Source: Opeltia flavorubescens
Taxonomy: Eukaryota; Ascomycota; Lecanoromycetes; Teloschistales; Teloschistaceae
Direction of reading: 5' to 3'
Length of the DNA stretch: 64,000 nt
Assembly: GCA_000442125.1 (NCBI GenBank)
Contig: KE546968.1
Location: forward strand, 1,893,795 to 1,957,794
A program made the translations under genes and the position numbers. Under the pieces are notes generated by a model, which saw only the letters and a list, made by a program, of their open reading frames with translations, searched no databases and was not told the origin of the DNA. Below are positions 28,294 through 42,500 of the stretch, one piece after another (the first letter of the stretch is position 1; every line of letters starts with the position of its first letter).

Positions 28294-28314
28294 ATAATAA
28301 TAATAATAATAATA
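28294..28314. repeat. (ATA)7 microsatellite
   Basis: Seven ATA units without interruption, starting just after TCG. No function is apparent. Confidence 0.85.
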
Positions 28315-28878
28315 GTAACGGAAATAATTATAAAATAGAAATTAAATCGAATTAAGCTAGTATTAAATTAAAAATAGTTAGTTATAGAAATAAAAAAATT
28401 ATTTTCGTTCGATTTCTCTTCTAATAATCTATTTAATTAAAGAAAATCTATTCGCTATTTATATATTTAATTAAAGGCTATTATAATATTTATATAATTA
28501 AAACTCTCGCTACTTCTTTAAATAGTTTTTTATAGGGCCTTTTATATTTTAATAATAGTTATTAAAAGCGCGATCTAATAAAATTATTATTTGTTTATTT
28601 TTTTTTTTAAATATATACGGTATTATTATAAACGCTAGACTATTTTCTTTAAGGCTTTTTCTATTACGCGACGCTAGTATTTAATTATATTAACTCGTTA
28701 ATACTTATTTATATATCGCGTTTATAAGTTTATAAAGTATTTTTTATATAATAGCGGATAGCTTAAAGCTAGGATTTTTCTTAAATTTAGAAATATTTTT
28801 AGATATAGTATTATAAATCGAGGCGTTTTATATTAGAATAATTCTCTTATTAATATAAATTAGAAATTTAAAGAAAAA

Positions 28879-28886
28879 GGGGGGGG
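28879..28886. repeat. Run of eight G
   Basis: Eight G in a row, notable in DNA of about 20% GC. GG pairs are not RIP targets unless preceded by T, so G runs can persist. It may also mark a sequencing-prone homopolymer. Confidence 0.85.
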
Positions 28887-31800
28887 ATAGAAATAAAAGA
28901 TTATTATCGACTAATACTATTATTTATAGTGCGACTTTATTTAAAAAACTTCTATTTCTATTTTAATCTATAGGCTACTCTTTTATAAAACGGTTGATTT
29001 TAAAATTAGAAATCCTATTATATAGTTATAAATTATAGATTTTATAATATTAAATAAAGTAATTTTATATCAGGCCGTTTTATTAAATTCTAGTAATCTT
29101 ATCCGCTATAATTAAAGAGAATATAACCGGGAAAAAATATTTTAATAGTAAAAACTATAGATTAAGCAGTATAAAAGACTATAAAGAAAAAATTAAAAAA
29201 TAAAAGATTTTTTTATAATTAGAAAAAGAATAGAATAATTTTAATATAATAGCTTTAATACTATAAAAGATATAATATATAATTTTTATTAATTCAGCGC
29301 CTTTAATAAAATAAAAAGTCTATATTTTATTAGTATTTTATAAATAAAACCGATATTTACCTTTAAATCTTACTTTTAGTAATATAATACAGAAATAGAT
29401 ATAAATTATAGTTAAGTAAATCTAAATCGGCCAGTTTTATAAAATTAAATTATCCGTTAATTACCTATTTTATTATCAATTAATTACCTCCTATAATTAA
29501 ACTATCCAAATTTTTAATTTATATTTCTAGGATATAAAGATCGCTCTATAAAAAGGAGAACTATAAAAATAAATATACGCGATTAGGTAAAATAAACCTC
29601 TTTAATAAAAAAATAGAATATTTAATAGATTATTAAAGCTTTAAAACTTTAAATATTTTTTATATAATAAAATAATCTAATAATTTATTTTTTTAAACGC
29701 TAATTAAATTATAGCGAGCTTTAAGATCTAAATTACCGTACTTAATCTATATACTTTATATAATACCGCGAAACTAATACTTTTAAAAAAGTTTATTTAA
29801 AAAAAAAATAAAATTTCGATTTATTTAAATATAAACGAATTAATTTTAATATAACTAAATTTTTTATTTATATATTTTTATCGTTTTTAAAGAGAATAGA
29901 ATAAGTATAAAATATTAAAAAATCTTTTTTATAACTAATATAAATTTATTTTTATTTTAATTTACAATTTTATTTTAAAATACTTTATACTTTAGTTATA
30001 CTATTTATTCTAGTCTTTAAAAACCCGGCTTTATCGATTTTTTTAAGTCCTTAAGCCTATATTATATTTTTATTAGTAGATCTAGGTTTAAAAAATAAAA
30101 ATCGCTTTTTATAATATTAATATATAAAAAGTAATAAATCCTACTAAATATAAACGCGTCTACTGTAGAAAATTCGTGCTTTTTTTATTTCGACGATCTT
30201 ATATCCGATCGATTCCTAAGTATAATTAAAAGCTAGAAAACTAGCAGTATCTTAAAAAAATATATTAATAATTAGAGTAGATATATATATAGATTTTTAA
30301 TAATCAGCCCTTTTTTTTTATTATTAAAAAAGTCTATAAATAAAGTATAAAAATACCTAGACGTTTTAAAAACAATCTAGGAGAAATAAATATAGGTTTT
30401 AGATATAAAGGCGGCTATATAATATAATATTAAATATAAAAAAATCGATTTATAAACTTATAATTAAATAGATTTATTTTTAACTATAATTTTAATATAA
30501 AAATCGGACTTTTAAATTTAATTTAATAAAGTTTAAGCGCGAAAGATCTATTAAATAAGATTTAAATTCAGTAAAATCGCCTTTAAAAATATATAAATAA
30601 TAAAAAAAGTTTATTTAAATATATTCGAAGCGTAATTATTATTTAAATAAAGAGAATATTTAAAAATTAAAAAGTTATACTAAGTTTTTAAAGAAAAATA
30701 GATACAAGTTATTACTTATAATATAGAGCGTCGTTTATAAATAAATCGGCAGTATTAATAAAATAAAATAAAGATAATTTAAATAAATTTAATAAATACT
30801 ATTAAAATTAAATAATAAGTATTAGATTATAATAAAGCTTTTATTAAAATAAAAAAATTATACTCTTTAAATAGATTTAAAGGCTTTAAAGCTATATAAA
30901 ATATATAGTAATTAATATCTATATAAAATAATAAATCGGTTTTATATAATTAAAATATAAGTTCTATAAATCTTTAGTTCTATTCCCTAAAAAAAGATAG
31001 TTATCTATTCTATTTACTTCTATCCTATAATATTCCTCCCGTTATACGCTTAAATAAATAATTTAATATCGTTTTTATAAGCGTTTTAACTATAATAATA
31101 TATAAAATAAACGCTTATAATAGCTATAACTAGCTAATTTAAATTTATATATTATTATTACTCTTTTTTTTTTTAATTCCTTATCTATTTTTATCCGTTC
31201 TAGGTATATTGTCTATTATAATAAACGGTCTACCCTTTTTATTATATTTAACCGTCTTAAATAAACTTATAAAATCTTTAGTAGAAAGATATTTCGATAT
31301 TTCGGCGTCGTTAAATATCTAACCGATTAGCTATTTTTTCTATTCTTAAAGCGCGAGTAATCGTTTATTTATAATATTTTTTATTACGAAGCGGGTAATA
31401 TATATTTTATATTTTTATTTAAATTAAAAAACGCGGTAGAAGGTTAAATAATTATTAGTAGATTTAACTTTAATATTATAGGAAACTTTTTTTATTATTT
31501 ACCGTCGCCGTTAAATTAAAAGTCTATATTAATAATTTTAAATATTATAGTTAGATTAAATCCTTTACTTTTATATTTAAAAGATATAATTAAAATATAT
31601 TTATTTAGGTCCTTTTTAAAGTTTATAATCGTATAGTTATATTTTTTAAAATTTATTATACCTTTATACTAGTAAATAGTAAGCTAGAAATTTTTATTAA
31701 AAATTCGGTACTTATAATATAGTATCTCTAGCCGCGTTTTTTAAAATCTTTTTAAAGTATTTATATTCTATTATTTTATTAGTATTAAATAATTTATAGT

Positions 31801-34603
31801 TAGATTAAATCGCTTATATTATTAGCTATTAAATAAAAATAATAATTTTTTTATTTAAATATTCTATTAATTATTTTTTAATTTATTTAATAATAGTTAT
31901 ACTTTTAATAAAAAGTAGTATTTTTTAAATAATACGGATCTAGCGAAGCGAATTTTTAAACGGCCGATACTTTTTTTATAAATAAATTAAATTATTAAAT
32001 AATATTTTATTAGTATTAATATTATAACGAAACTTATAAATATTATTATAAAATATATTTAAAGTATATTTAATATTATATTATATATAATTCGCTTTAC
32101 CTTTTTTATTATTTATAATCTAATAAGCTATAATTAAAAGGTATTCCTAATAATATAAATATATATAATTTATTAGATATAGAATTGTTAATTAAGTACT
32201 ATACCTGAAATAAATAATATATTTAAAAAATTCTATAATATTTCGATTATTAATAAACGAGCGTAAGTATTTTTAAAATATCTAAAATAATTTTATTTAT
32301 AGTTTAAAATAGATTTATTTTTTTTTTTTTATTTTTAATTTAGAATATTTTATATCCGGTTATTTATTATCCGCTTTATTATCGATTAATCTATAAAATA
32401 TAAAAATTAGCTTTTTACTCGCAGGTTCGTCTCGAATAAAGGCCAAAAAATACTAAATATTATTTATATTAAAAATATCTTATAGGATATACTATACTAA
32501 AAATAAATAGGTAGTTATTTATTAGAAATAGGTTATTATAGCTATTATAATATTATATAAACTATCGCCTATACTTTTTTTTACTATAATATTAACTAAC
32601 CTAGCGTACCGATACTATATATCCCGGTAGAAAAGGTTTTTAATTTTTATACTTTCTAGTAATACAGTATTAATATAGTACTTTAATAATTTAATAATAA
32701 GCGTTTTTAATATTTTAATTTAGTATATTCGCTAAATTATAATCGAGGCTAGTTAATTTTAAAGCCGGCTTATATAATTCGAGTTATTTTTTTTATAAAA
32801 GTTTTTTTTAAAGCTGCTTAAAATAGTTAAAAAATATAGCTATAGAAATTTAAAATATATATATAAGTCTTCGATCCTATTTATAATTAATATTCTAGAG
32901 ATTATCTATTAATATATCCTCTTAAAGATTTAATAAGCGTTTAATATTTATATAGTATAATTTTTAATCTTTTATATTTTATTAAATATAATTCGGTAGA
33001 AATAAAATTAATAAAAAAAGTTATATTATAATATCTATTAAGTTCTATTTATAGTCTAGCTATCTTTATTTCGCTTCTATAAATTAAATAAGATTTTAAC
33101 TTATTTATATATCGTTAAAATAATATCTATTTTTTAAAAAAAAGATTCGATTTTAGAGCTTTATAATCTCGCGTTTTTATAATATAATAATATTATTTTA
33201 AAAATTCCGGGGGTAATATAAAAATTTAACTCTCGCTTCTATTATTTAATTAGAGATATAATATAAATAATTAATATATTTTTATATATATTCTTAGCTA
33301 GTATTCGATTTATAGCTATTATAATATATATTATAACTATTTTATTAAATTTTATTATATCGGCTAATAGACTTTTATAAAGTTCTTCCGATTTTAATTC
33401 TCGCTTTTATATTGCCGCTATCTTTAATAGCTAATAATTGAATAATCGAGCTTTTATACTTTTAATATACTATCTTCTAGTTTTATACTTCGTTACTCTA
33501 GGGTTAAAACTGGCCGCTACCTCCTATAATTATAACTTCTCTTTTATAAATTCGGCGCGCTAAATTTTAAGCGTACCGAATATAAATAAATTAATATATT
33601 TTTATTTTATTCCTTTATAAAGTATTAATAAAAAAAAAATTTTTTAATTTTTATCTACTTTTTTAATAGCGTTATACTCTAGTTAAATTTCTAATAAATA
33701 CTCGAAACGTTTAATAATATTTATTTAAAGTAAAAATAATAACGGCTAAATATATTTTTTAAAAAGTATAATAGATATATTTATCTAATTATTATTAATT
33801 ATAGTATTTAGAAATAATTAAAAAAGGTAAAATTTTAAATAATTTGGATTAAAAAGAAATTTAATAAAAATCTTAATAATTTTATAATAGAAAAATAAAG
33901 TTAATAATATTAAATAATAGTAATATAGCTACTAATTAATATAATAACTAGTAGTAATAGTATTACTAGTAAATATAAAATTTAATACCGTTTTATAGGT
34001 TTTAGATAGCGATTATAACTTTACTAGCTAAAGCTACTAAAATTATAGCTTAACTTTAATATTTAATAAGATATATTAATATTTATTTTTAATTACTACT
34101 ATATACTATTTAAAATAAAGCTTGGCGTAATATATATATATAAATAAAAAATACTTATTATAGATCCTAATAGAAAAATTAATCTATTAAATATTATAAA
34201 AGCCGTTAATAATTTACTATTAATTAAAGGAGTTGTAGTTATATTAATTATTTATTAATAAAATATCTGGATTATTTATTTATTTATTTTTGTTTTTAAT
34301 TTAGTAATAATAATAGGATTATAGATTTATTATATAGGATTATAGCTCTCGATATTAATTAAATAGAGCTCTGGTATTAAAAGGGTTAAGTAGTAAATAA
34401 ATAGCCGTTTTATAGTTATATAAAAAGTTAAAGAGTTATAGATTAAATAGGTGGTATATATAAACTTCTAGCGATCGAAATAATAAGTAGAATTTATAGC
34501 TAATATCGAGTAAATAATTAAAAAGAGACCTTTTTAAAATTATTAATTATTATATAATTTATAAAAACCGATAAGTTTTTTAAATAAAATATAGATTAAA
34601 ATA

Positions 34604-34618
34604 TATAGTAATACTATA
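34604..34618. repeat. 15-bp palindrome with AGTAATACT core (weak family member)
   Basis: TATAGTAATACTATA is a perfect odd palindrome centred on 34611, the same core as the longer palindromes at 10563, 43202 and 57896. Beyond the 15 bases the arms match only patchily and some mismatches are transversions. The right flank (ACTATAAACG) resembles the right arm in copy A. It may be a more decayed member of the same family or a chance AT palindrome. Confidence 0.35.
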
Positions 34619-36436
34619 AACGTTTATATATACTATAAAAAGACTAGATCGGTATTAGAATATAAAATAGAAAATATTCTAATCGGCCGAGTAAAATTTT
34701 ATATAATCTATTATAGATTATTCTAATAATTAATCGAATTAAATTGAAAAAAAAAAAATTAGATTAAATAGATTTACGGCTACTATTATTTAGTATTATA
34801 TTATTTATCGTTTAAATAATACTTGTAGTTTTTTAAATAAGAACTATTATCTAGATTAAGGCGGTAATTAATAAAAAGGAAAAAGTTAGAATTAGATAGT
34901 AATTATAGGAGAACGAGTATTTTAAAAAGTCGAAAATAGAAAAAAGAAAAAAACGCGCGATATTTACTATAAGTTAGTATTTAGCGAGTAAAACTTTTAA
35001 TCTTTAAATTCTAAACTTTTTTAAATTAATAAGATAAACGAATTTATTATATTTAATAAATAGTAGAAGCGGTAAATATATATTTTTAATAGTACTCGGC
35101 TTTTTTTATATTCTCTATAGGCCCTAATTTTATTTTAGTTAAGGTATTAGATTTTTTATTCTTTTAATATAATATAGAATTAACTATTAACTTTATTTTA
35201 CCTCCGATTTTATACCGTATAATATATAATAAAATAATAGAAAAAGTAAAAAAGCGATATAATATAAAATAAAATAAAAATTAAAACGTAAAATTTTCGC
35301 TTTAACTTTTTATAGTAAATAATTTACTATTACTTTAATAATATAATATATATTTAATTAACAATTATTAATATAAATTTATTAATATTCTATTTATAAT
35401 TATATTACTACCTTTATTTTTATACTTTTTAGTTTATTCGAGCTAATAGAGTAGTTGGCTGAATTTAAAATAAACGTTATCCTATATAAAAAAAATATAT
35501 ACTTTTTCTCTCTAAAATTCTAAATAGTCGAGTTTATTAATTTAAATAAAAGAAATATATATTTAACCGATATTAAATTTATATAATTTATAAAGCTTCT
35601 AGCTTAATATAATATTACTGTAAATAGAATTAACCGCTTTTTAATATATAAAAATAAAGGAAATAATATACTTTATATTATAATCGACCAGCGACTTTTC
35701 TAGAATATAATAAATAATTATTAGAAAAAAAATTTTAATTTTATAAAGTTATATATTAAAAACGCCGTTATTTTTAATAAATATTAAATTTAATAATAAT
35801 TTATAAACCTTTAATTAAATAGTAGCCGATTAATAAAAAGTATATATATTATATTCTCTACTTTTAACCGCCGTTAATCTCTTTAATAGCTAATAAAAGA
35901 GTTTATTATTTCGAATAAAGCAATTTTCGATTAATAATAAAAAACGTAAAAGTATATTTTTGTTTTTTTTATCCACGCCTGCTTTTCTAAAAATCGTCTC
36001 TTTTTAAAGAGAGAGTTAACTCGAATCCCTATACTAGATTAAAGTATAAGCGGGATAAAAAAAGCGATTAAAATTAGCCTGCTATTAGCGGTAAAAAAGT
36101 ATAATAATTATTATTATATAGCGTATTAAATAGTTATAACAATAGTATAAATAGCGTTTATCTATATAATAAAGAGGATAAGAAAAACGAAAAAGATAAA
36201 AAGGTTAAAAAGGATAAATAGAATAAATAAAACGGAAATTATATTAATATAAATAAAAATAAGGGCTAATAACTATAAATCTTTCTTCCTACTTTACTAC
36301 CGATTGTTTTCGAATCGGTTTAGCTAAATATAATAAAATAAATATTATTATAAATATATTATTTTATAAGTATATCTATAATAGTATATTTAAAAAGGTT
36401 AAAAATTTCGCTAGTTTTAATATTAGTAATAGGTTT

Positions 36437-36437
36437 N
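36437..36437. other. Ambiguous base (N)
   Basis: The only non-ACGT base in the window, inside AGGTTTNGCT. It is a base-call ambiguity, not a scaffold gap. Confidence 0.95.
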
Positions 36438-39400
36438 GCTTTTCGATTTCTAATATAATAAGATATATTAAAGATTACTAGTAGCTAGTAATTTTTCTCG
36501 CGATATATTACTAGAATAGCAGTTATAGGCGGGTTAGAATATTAATTAACGATATTTCTAAATTAAAAAAAGTAGCTAGTCCTCGCTTTTTATTATTAAA
36601 TATCCGGCTGATTATATTCCGGCTAAACTTATATAGCGATCGGTATAATAATCCTTAAAATTATATTTTATAAAAGGTAGCTATTTATTAATATAAAATA
36701 GCGTAATCTACTTTTAAAGCTTTATTATTATTAGCAAAATATTTCGCCCGGTTTTAAATACTCGAGAAGCTAGAATATTAAATAATAGTACTTATATAAA
36801 CTATTTTCGTTTTTTTATTAAATACGCTCTTTTAAAAGGATAAATTTAATATATATTTAACTAAATAATATAATCTAATAATTCGAAAAGCTAATTAAAA
36901 TTATTATTTTTATAAAGCTAGAGGTTATATTATATATTAAATATATAACTATTACGGACCTTTAATATATCTTTAATAAAAATAGAAATTTAAAATTAAT
37001 TAAATATAATAAAAACAAAATTTCGCCTATAAATAATATATTAATTATTATTTTAATTATTTAATAATTATTTAAATCCTTTTAAAACGTTATAAAATAT
37101 AATAAAATTTTTAAAATTTTAAAAGGTTCGAGGAGAGAATTAGTAAATAAAAAAATAATTTATTACTATATTTATCCGGGTCTAGCGATTATAAATAAGA
37201 GCTATATTATTAAAAAAGAAAAAGTAGGACCGTTTAAATACCTTAAAATAATAAAAAAGGCGTATTCTAATCGACGGCTATAGTTTATTATATTTTCTAA
37301 AACAATATTCGACTTTTTTTTTATAGATATTCTAATACTAATAAATATCGTAGGCTTTCCGGAGTAGAAGAATCCCGGTTATATATACTATAATTTTATA
37401 CCGTCGAGATTACGCGCTATAATAAAGATTATTTAGATAAGTAGATTAAACTTAAAAAATATAAAAGTAAAATATATATTTAATTAAGCTATTTAGGCGT
37501 TTAATTAAAAACTACCGAATTTTTTTATTTATTAATAAAAGAAGAGTATATAATTTAATAAACTACTATTTAAACTTTCTCCTTTAATTAATATAACCGA
37601 AAAGGTATTATTAATATTTATATAGCTATAAAGTATTAATACTACTACGAATAAATAAAAAAAAAATACTAAACGCTAGTTTAAGTCGGCGAAAAAAAAA
37701 TAATAAAAAACCGTAGAATATTACGGATAATATTTAGCCGGGTTTTTTAAATTAAACGCCGATATAGTTTTAAAAAGTTTATTAGCTCGCCGGATATAAC
37801 TATTTTATATATTACTATCTTTAGTAAAACGCGTAAATAAATATAGCTAGGAGATATAAATAAATATAAATACGGAAAAGTACTACTATAATAAGTTAAA
37901 GATAATAAAAAGCGGTTATCTATTAGATTAAAAGTAAGCTCGGTTTAAATAAACTCCGAAGTTTAAATAAGTTATAGAAATCCTAAAATACTATTTTTAA
38001 TATCTAGCGCTAATTATATTTAATTTTCTAGAAGTATATTTTATAATTTAGAAGGTAAGTTTTCCTTTTAAATTAAATTATCTAGCCTAATTTTTCTATT
38101 ATAGTACCTCCAGAAATACGAGACTCTATACTATCGACTAGTATTCTATAATATATTAAAAGGAAAGATTATTATATATATATTTTAATTAGGAGAAGAT
38201 AAATAAAGTATTTCTCTCGCCTTTAACTAAAAATTAGATATATTATTTAAAACGGTTTATAAAATAGCTATTAGCTTTATACTAACCTAAATAATTTTAA
38301 TTATTATACTAGAGCCTATATACGATAACTAGATTTAATAATAGATTTTATTTAAGATATTACGATATAGTTAAATAAACGATATTTTCTTCTATATACT
38401 AATTAGTAACGTACCGTTGAAAACGTTAATAAATAAAAAGCAACTTTTTAAAGAAATCTTTATTAAAGATATATTTTTAATTATAAAAAATTAAAAAGAA
38501 TTAATAAAAAATATTTTTATTGAAATTAGAAATTAAAATCTTAAAAAAAATTATTTAAAAAAAACGCTATTTTTATAAATACAGTACTATAATATTATAT
38601 CTTTATATATACTAGTTATATCCTATATACGCTATTTCCGATATAGAAATACTAATCGCTTTTTTTTGTATTATAACTAGCTAACTAGCTTTTAAAATAG
38701 CCGTAATAAACTAAATATATTGATTTTAACGGAATTTATTTTAAATAGTTATTTTTTCTATTATAAATTCTATAAATAGTTGTTTATAGTATTTTTATTT
38801 TAGTAATTAAATATATCTTAGAAATAGATTGTTTAAATAACTATTTAATAACGATATATAATTATATTATTAAATTCTCTAGTAAAATCTTTATAAACTC
38901 TCTATATTTATATATAGGTAAATTTTTACTAAAATATTAAACCTTTATAGTTTATATTAAACCGTTTTTAATTAAAAAGACTATTTTATTATATATAATA
39001 ATACCGTATACGTTTTAAAGTTATTTATATTATATATTTCGAGTATATTAATAATTTTAACCCGGTAAAAAAAATTATAAAAAGTTTAAATATATTAAAA
39101 TATATTCTTCTAATATATTTCGGCTAAATTATTTTATAGTCTAAAATAGGGGCTTTAATAGGAATAAACTATATATTACTCTAATTTTATAAAAATTTTA
39201 TAGTATTTATAAGTTAGAATTATATTTAGATAATTAAATTAGTAAATTTTATATTTAGAATTAGCGAGTATTAAATTATAAGTTTAAAATTCGCGGTATC
39301 TAGATAACTATTTTATTTCTAGTTATTTATAGTATTAAAAAGTTTTATACTTTCTATATACTATTATAGTATATATCTACTTATATATATTAAAATTAGG

Positions 39401-39517
39401 TAAAAATAAAGCTATTTATTCGTATATAAATACTTATTCTAGTAGATTAGACTATTATATAGGATATAATTATATAAAATATATCTAATTAAACTATATA
39501 GAGCTCGCTAGCGTTTT

Positions 39518-39589
39518 TCTCTGGTAGGCGTTATAAAAAAACGGGGTAATCAACTTCTAAACCCCTATTTTTAATATTATAACCAGGGA
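39518..39589. repeat. 72-bp imperfect hairpin, GC-richer and partly RIP-escaped
   Basis: The outer arms TCTCTGGT (39518-39525) and ACCAGGGA (39582-39589) pair with one transition mismatch. The inner arms GGGG (39543-39546) and CCCC (39562-39565) pair within A-rich and T-rich flanks. The apical loop is about 15 bases. The segment keeps TG and CA steps, unlike its surroundings. It could be a small foldback element or an RNA-type structure; it does not fit a tRNA, having no B-box-like GGTTC in the right place. Confidence 0.5.
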
Positions 39590-39599
39590 TAAAATATAA

Positions 39600-42500
39600 A
39601 TTAATAAGGTTTAATTATTATACTTATTTTATTTTCTAAAATTTATTTAAACTTTACTATATAATTTTTTAATAAAACTATAATTTAATTATAATTTTAT
39701 TAGGTTCTTCTTAGTATTAGTTTTTAAATAATAAAAAATTAATAATTTAAAATTATTTACTATTATAAACCAAAATAAACGATAGCAAACAGTTATATAT
39801 AATAATAGGCCTATTCGAGGGAATTATATTACTAGCCTGATTAGATCTAGAATATATAAGAATTTAGTATTTAAAACTCTTATAATAATACCTTTAAACC
39901 GGTTATATATATATTATAACTAAAGCCTATTAATTATTTCCGATTTATTAGTAGATTTAACTATTTAAATTTAATATTAAAATAGGTTAAATCGAAGTTA
40001 AAATAAAATTATCTTTTTTATTTTTTTTTATTTATTTATTACCTTTATTTACTAATATTATCTAGTTTTAACTTTAACCTTCTCTAAAATTATAAAATCT
40101 TTTTAATTACGGTAGCTATTTTATACTCTATCTAATATATTATTATAAATTATTGGAATTAGACTATATTCTATTTAAATATAAGCTTTTAATAAAGATA
40201 TCTTTTATATTTTAATATTTAAAATAATTTCGTCTAAAATTATAGATATAAATAGTTTCTAAGGTATATAATTTCTATTTTATACCGTAAATTACCGCGA
40301 ATAAAAGAAAATAGTACTAGAAAATAACTAATTTAAATTCCCTATAAAGATATACTTTATAGTTTACCGCTTATTCCTTCTCTCTATTAATATCTATTAA
40401 CTAGTAGATAATTTTATAGGCTTAACTAGACGCTATTAATATAAACTTTCGATTTTAAAATATTATAAATAAATTAATTTTAAGGCGAGTCTAGTATTCT
40501 ATAGCAAGAATTATTTTATTTCTATTAATTTAGACTGGATTTTAAAATAAAACGACGAGTTATAAAAATTTATATATTCGATTCGGGAAATCTATAAAAC
40601 AACGTTTATATAAACGATATTATAAGAGAAGGCCGCTATATAAATAAAGTTTTAGAAATATTAATATATTCTAGTAAAATATTATAATATACTAGTTATT
40701 ACGTTTTAAAAACTAGTAATAATAATTTATAAGCTTACTTTTATAATTATATAATTAATTATAATTATACAGTTAACTATAATTAAATAGCGCGAAATAT
40801 TATTTATTTATTAAATATACTTCAATTTATTACTAAATATATAAAAATATAAATAAAATTTTATTAATAATCTAAAAAAGATTCGCGGTTAATTTAGTAT
40901 AAAAGCTTTTAATATTATTAAATTCGTTTTAAAATAAAAAGTTACTCTATTAAATTATATATATTAAATATAATTTTAGATCGATTAATACTTTATATAT
41001 ACCTCCGCCTTTAAAATAGAAGAAAACTAGTATATAAAACTAAAAACGTCTAATAGCGGACGTATAGTTTATAAAAGTTTCGCTAATAGATTTTATTTCT
41101 TTAAACTCTTCGATTATAAAGGCTATTTATAGTTTATCGATTATAGCGTTTAAAATAAATAAACTTTATTCTATTAATCTATTTAGCCGCGAGGTATATT
41201 AAATAGAAATTTTAATAAATTAACTAAAAACGACTTTTTTAAAGTTTAAAAATATATTTTAATCGATATATTTATTTAAATAAACGCCGCCTACGTTTTT
41301 TATTTTATTAATTAAGGCCTATTAAAATTTAGATTATACTAGTAGGAATATATAAATATAAAAGGGCGTATAATATTTTTATCCTTTAATAATATAATAC
41401 TTTTTAGTAATATTATTATTATAGTTTTTTTTAACTTTTATTTTATATCTATTCTACTATAATATAATCGGGAGCGGAAGGCTATACTACCGTTAATATT
41501 AGTTTTAGCGGCTCGTTTAAAATAGTTTACGGTATAAATATAAATAAATTAACTACAGCTCCGGATATAAAAATTACCGGTATTAGAATAGCGGTTTAAA
41601 AATGCTATAAAGATTATATTTAATTTATATTATAATAAATTTAAACGGAAATTTTCTAAAAAGAAATAACTAGCCTAATACTATATAAAAGGGCCAAGTA
41701 TTCTATTTACGAAGAATATAATAGAATTCAGCTAGTTTAAACTAGCTCAACTATAAATCCTATCTAATTTAAAAGCGACCTATATAGTTAAAAAAATTAA
41801 ATAAAAATATCGAATAAATATATTTAAACAACTTTTATTTTAAATAATTAGAATTTTATATAATATTTTTTTTAATATACTTCTAATAGCTTTAATTTTT
41901 TAAATAATAAATATTATAAAAATTACGCGGCTAAATTACTACTAAAAGAAAAGGTTTTATAGTTAAATATTTATTAAATATATTTAAAATACGAAATTTT
42001 TTCTAATTAAGTATAATAGATATTAAATCAGGTTTAATAGGTTTAAATTTCTATAAAAAAACTTTTTATTAATTTAATTAATAATTAATTTATTTTCTTT
42101 TATATATAGTTTTAAAATATATTCGTATTAAAAATAATTATAGTTTTTAATAAATATTCCCTTTAATATTACTAATTTAAATAAAAATATTTATACTTTA
42201 ATAATTAAAATAAATACTACCTAGTACTAAAAAACTTTAAAAAAAAATAAAAAAAAGATTAATAAAAGAGATTTCGATAGGTTTTATATTATTTTTAATA
42301 ATATCCCTATTCTACCGCCTTTATTCTACGGCTATAGCGAGAAAAAAGGTCCTACTATATATCGATTCAGCTATTTTTAATATTTTTAGCATTTAGTTTT
42401 ACTAAAAAAATTTTAGAGATATTCTAACTATATAAAAAAATTAAAAGCTTTTAAAAATTTAAATTAATATTATTTAAGCGGTTAAACTATAAAATTCAGC

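Larger units (their letters stand above)
24030..39510. other. Decayed repeat DNA, no recognisable gene
   Basis: This is the longest unassigned stretch. Base-composition blocks are visible: 24050-24900 is A-rich on the plus strand, while 25900-27300 is T-rich with many pyrimidine runs, suggesting old coding regions on opposite strands. At about 26305-26325 a GATAGC repeat would encode Ser-Asp repeats. An ATA microsatellite, an eight-G run, one N and a weak palindrome core are listed separately. No RNA gene or open frame of note was found. Confidence 0.5.

Noticed and set aside
33949-33972. Palindrome-like GTAATAGTATTAC near 33950-33970 as another core-family member
   Set aside because: The centre differs from AGTAATACT and arm pairing stops after eight bases; it fits chance in AT-rich DNA.
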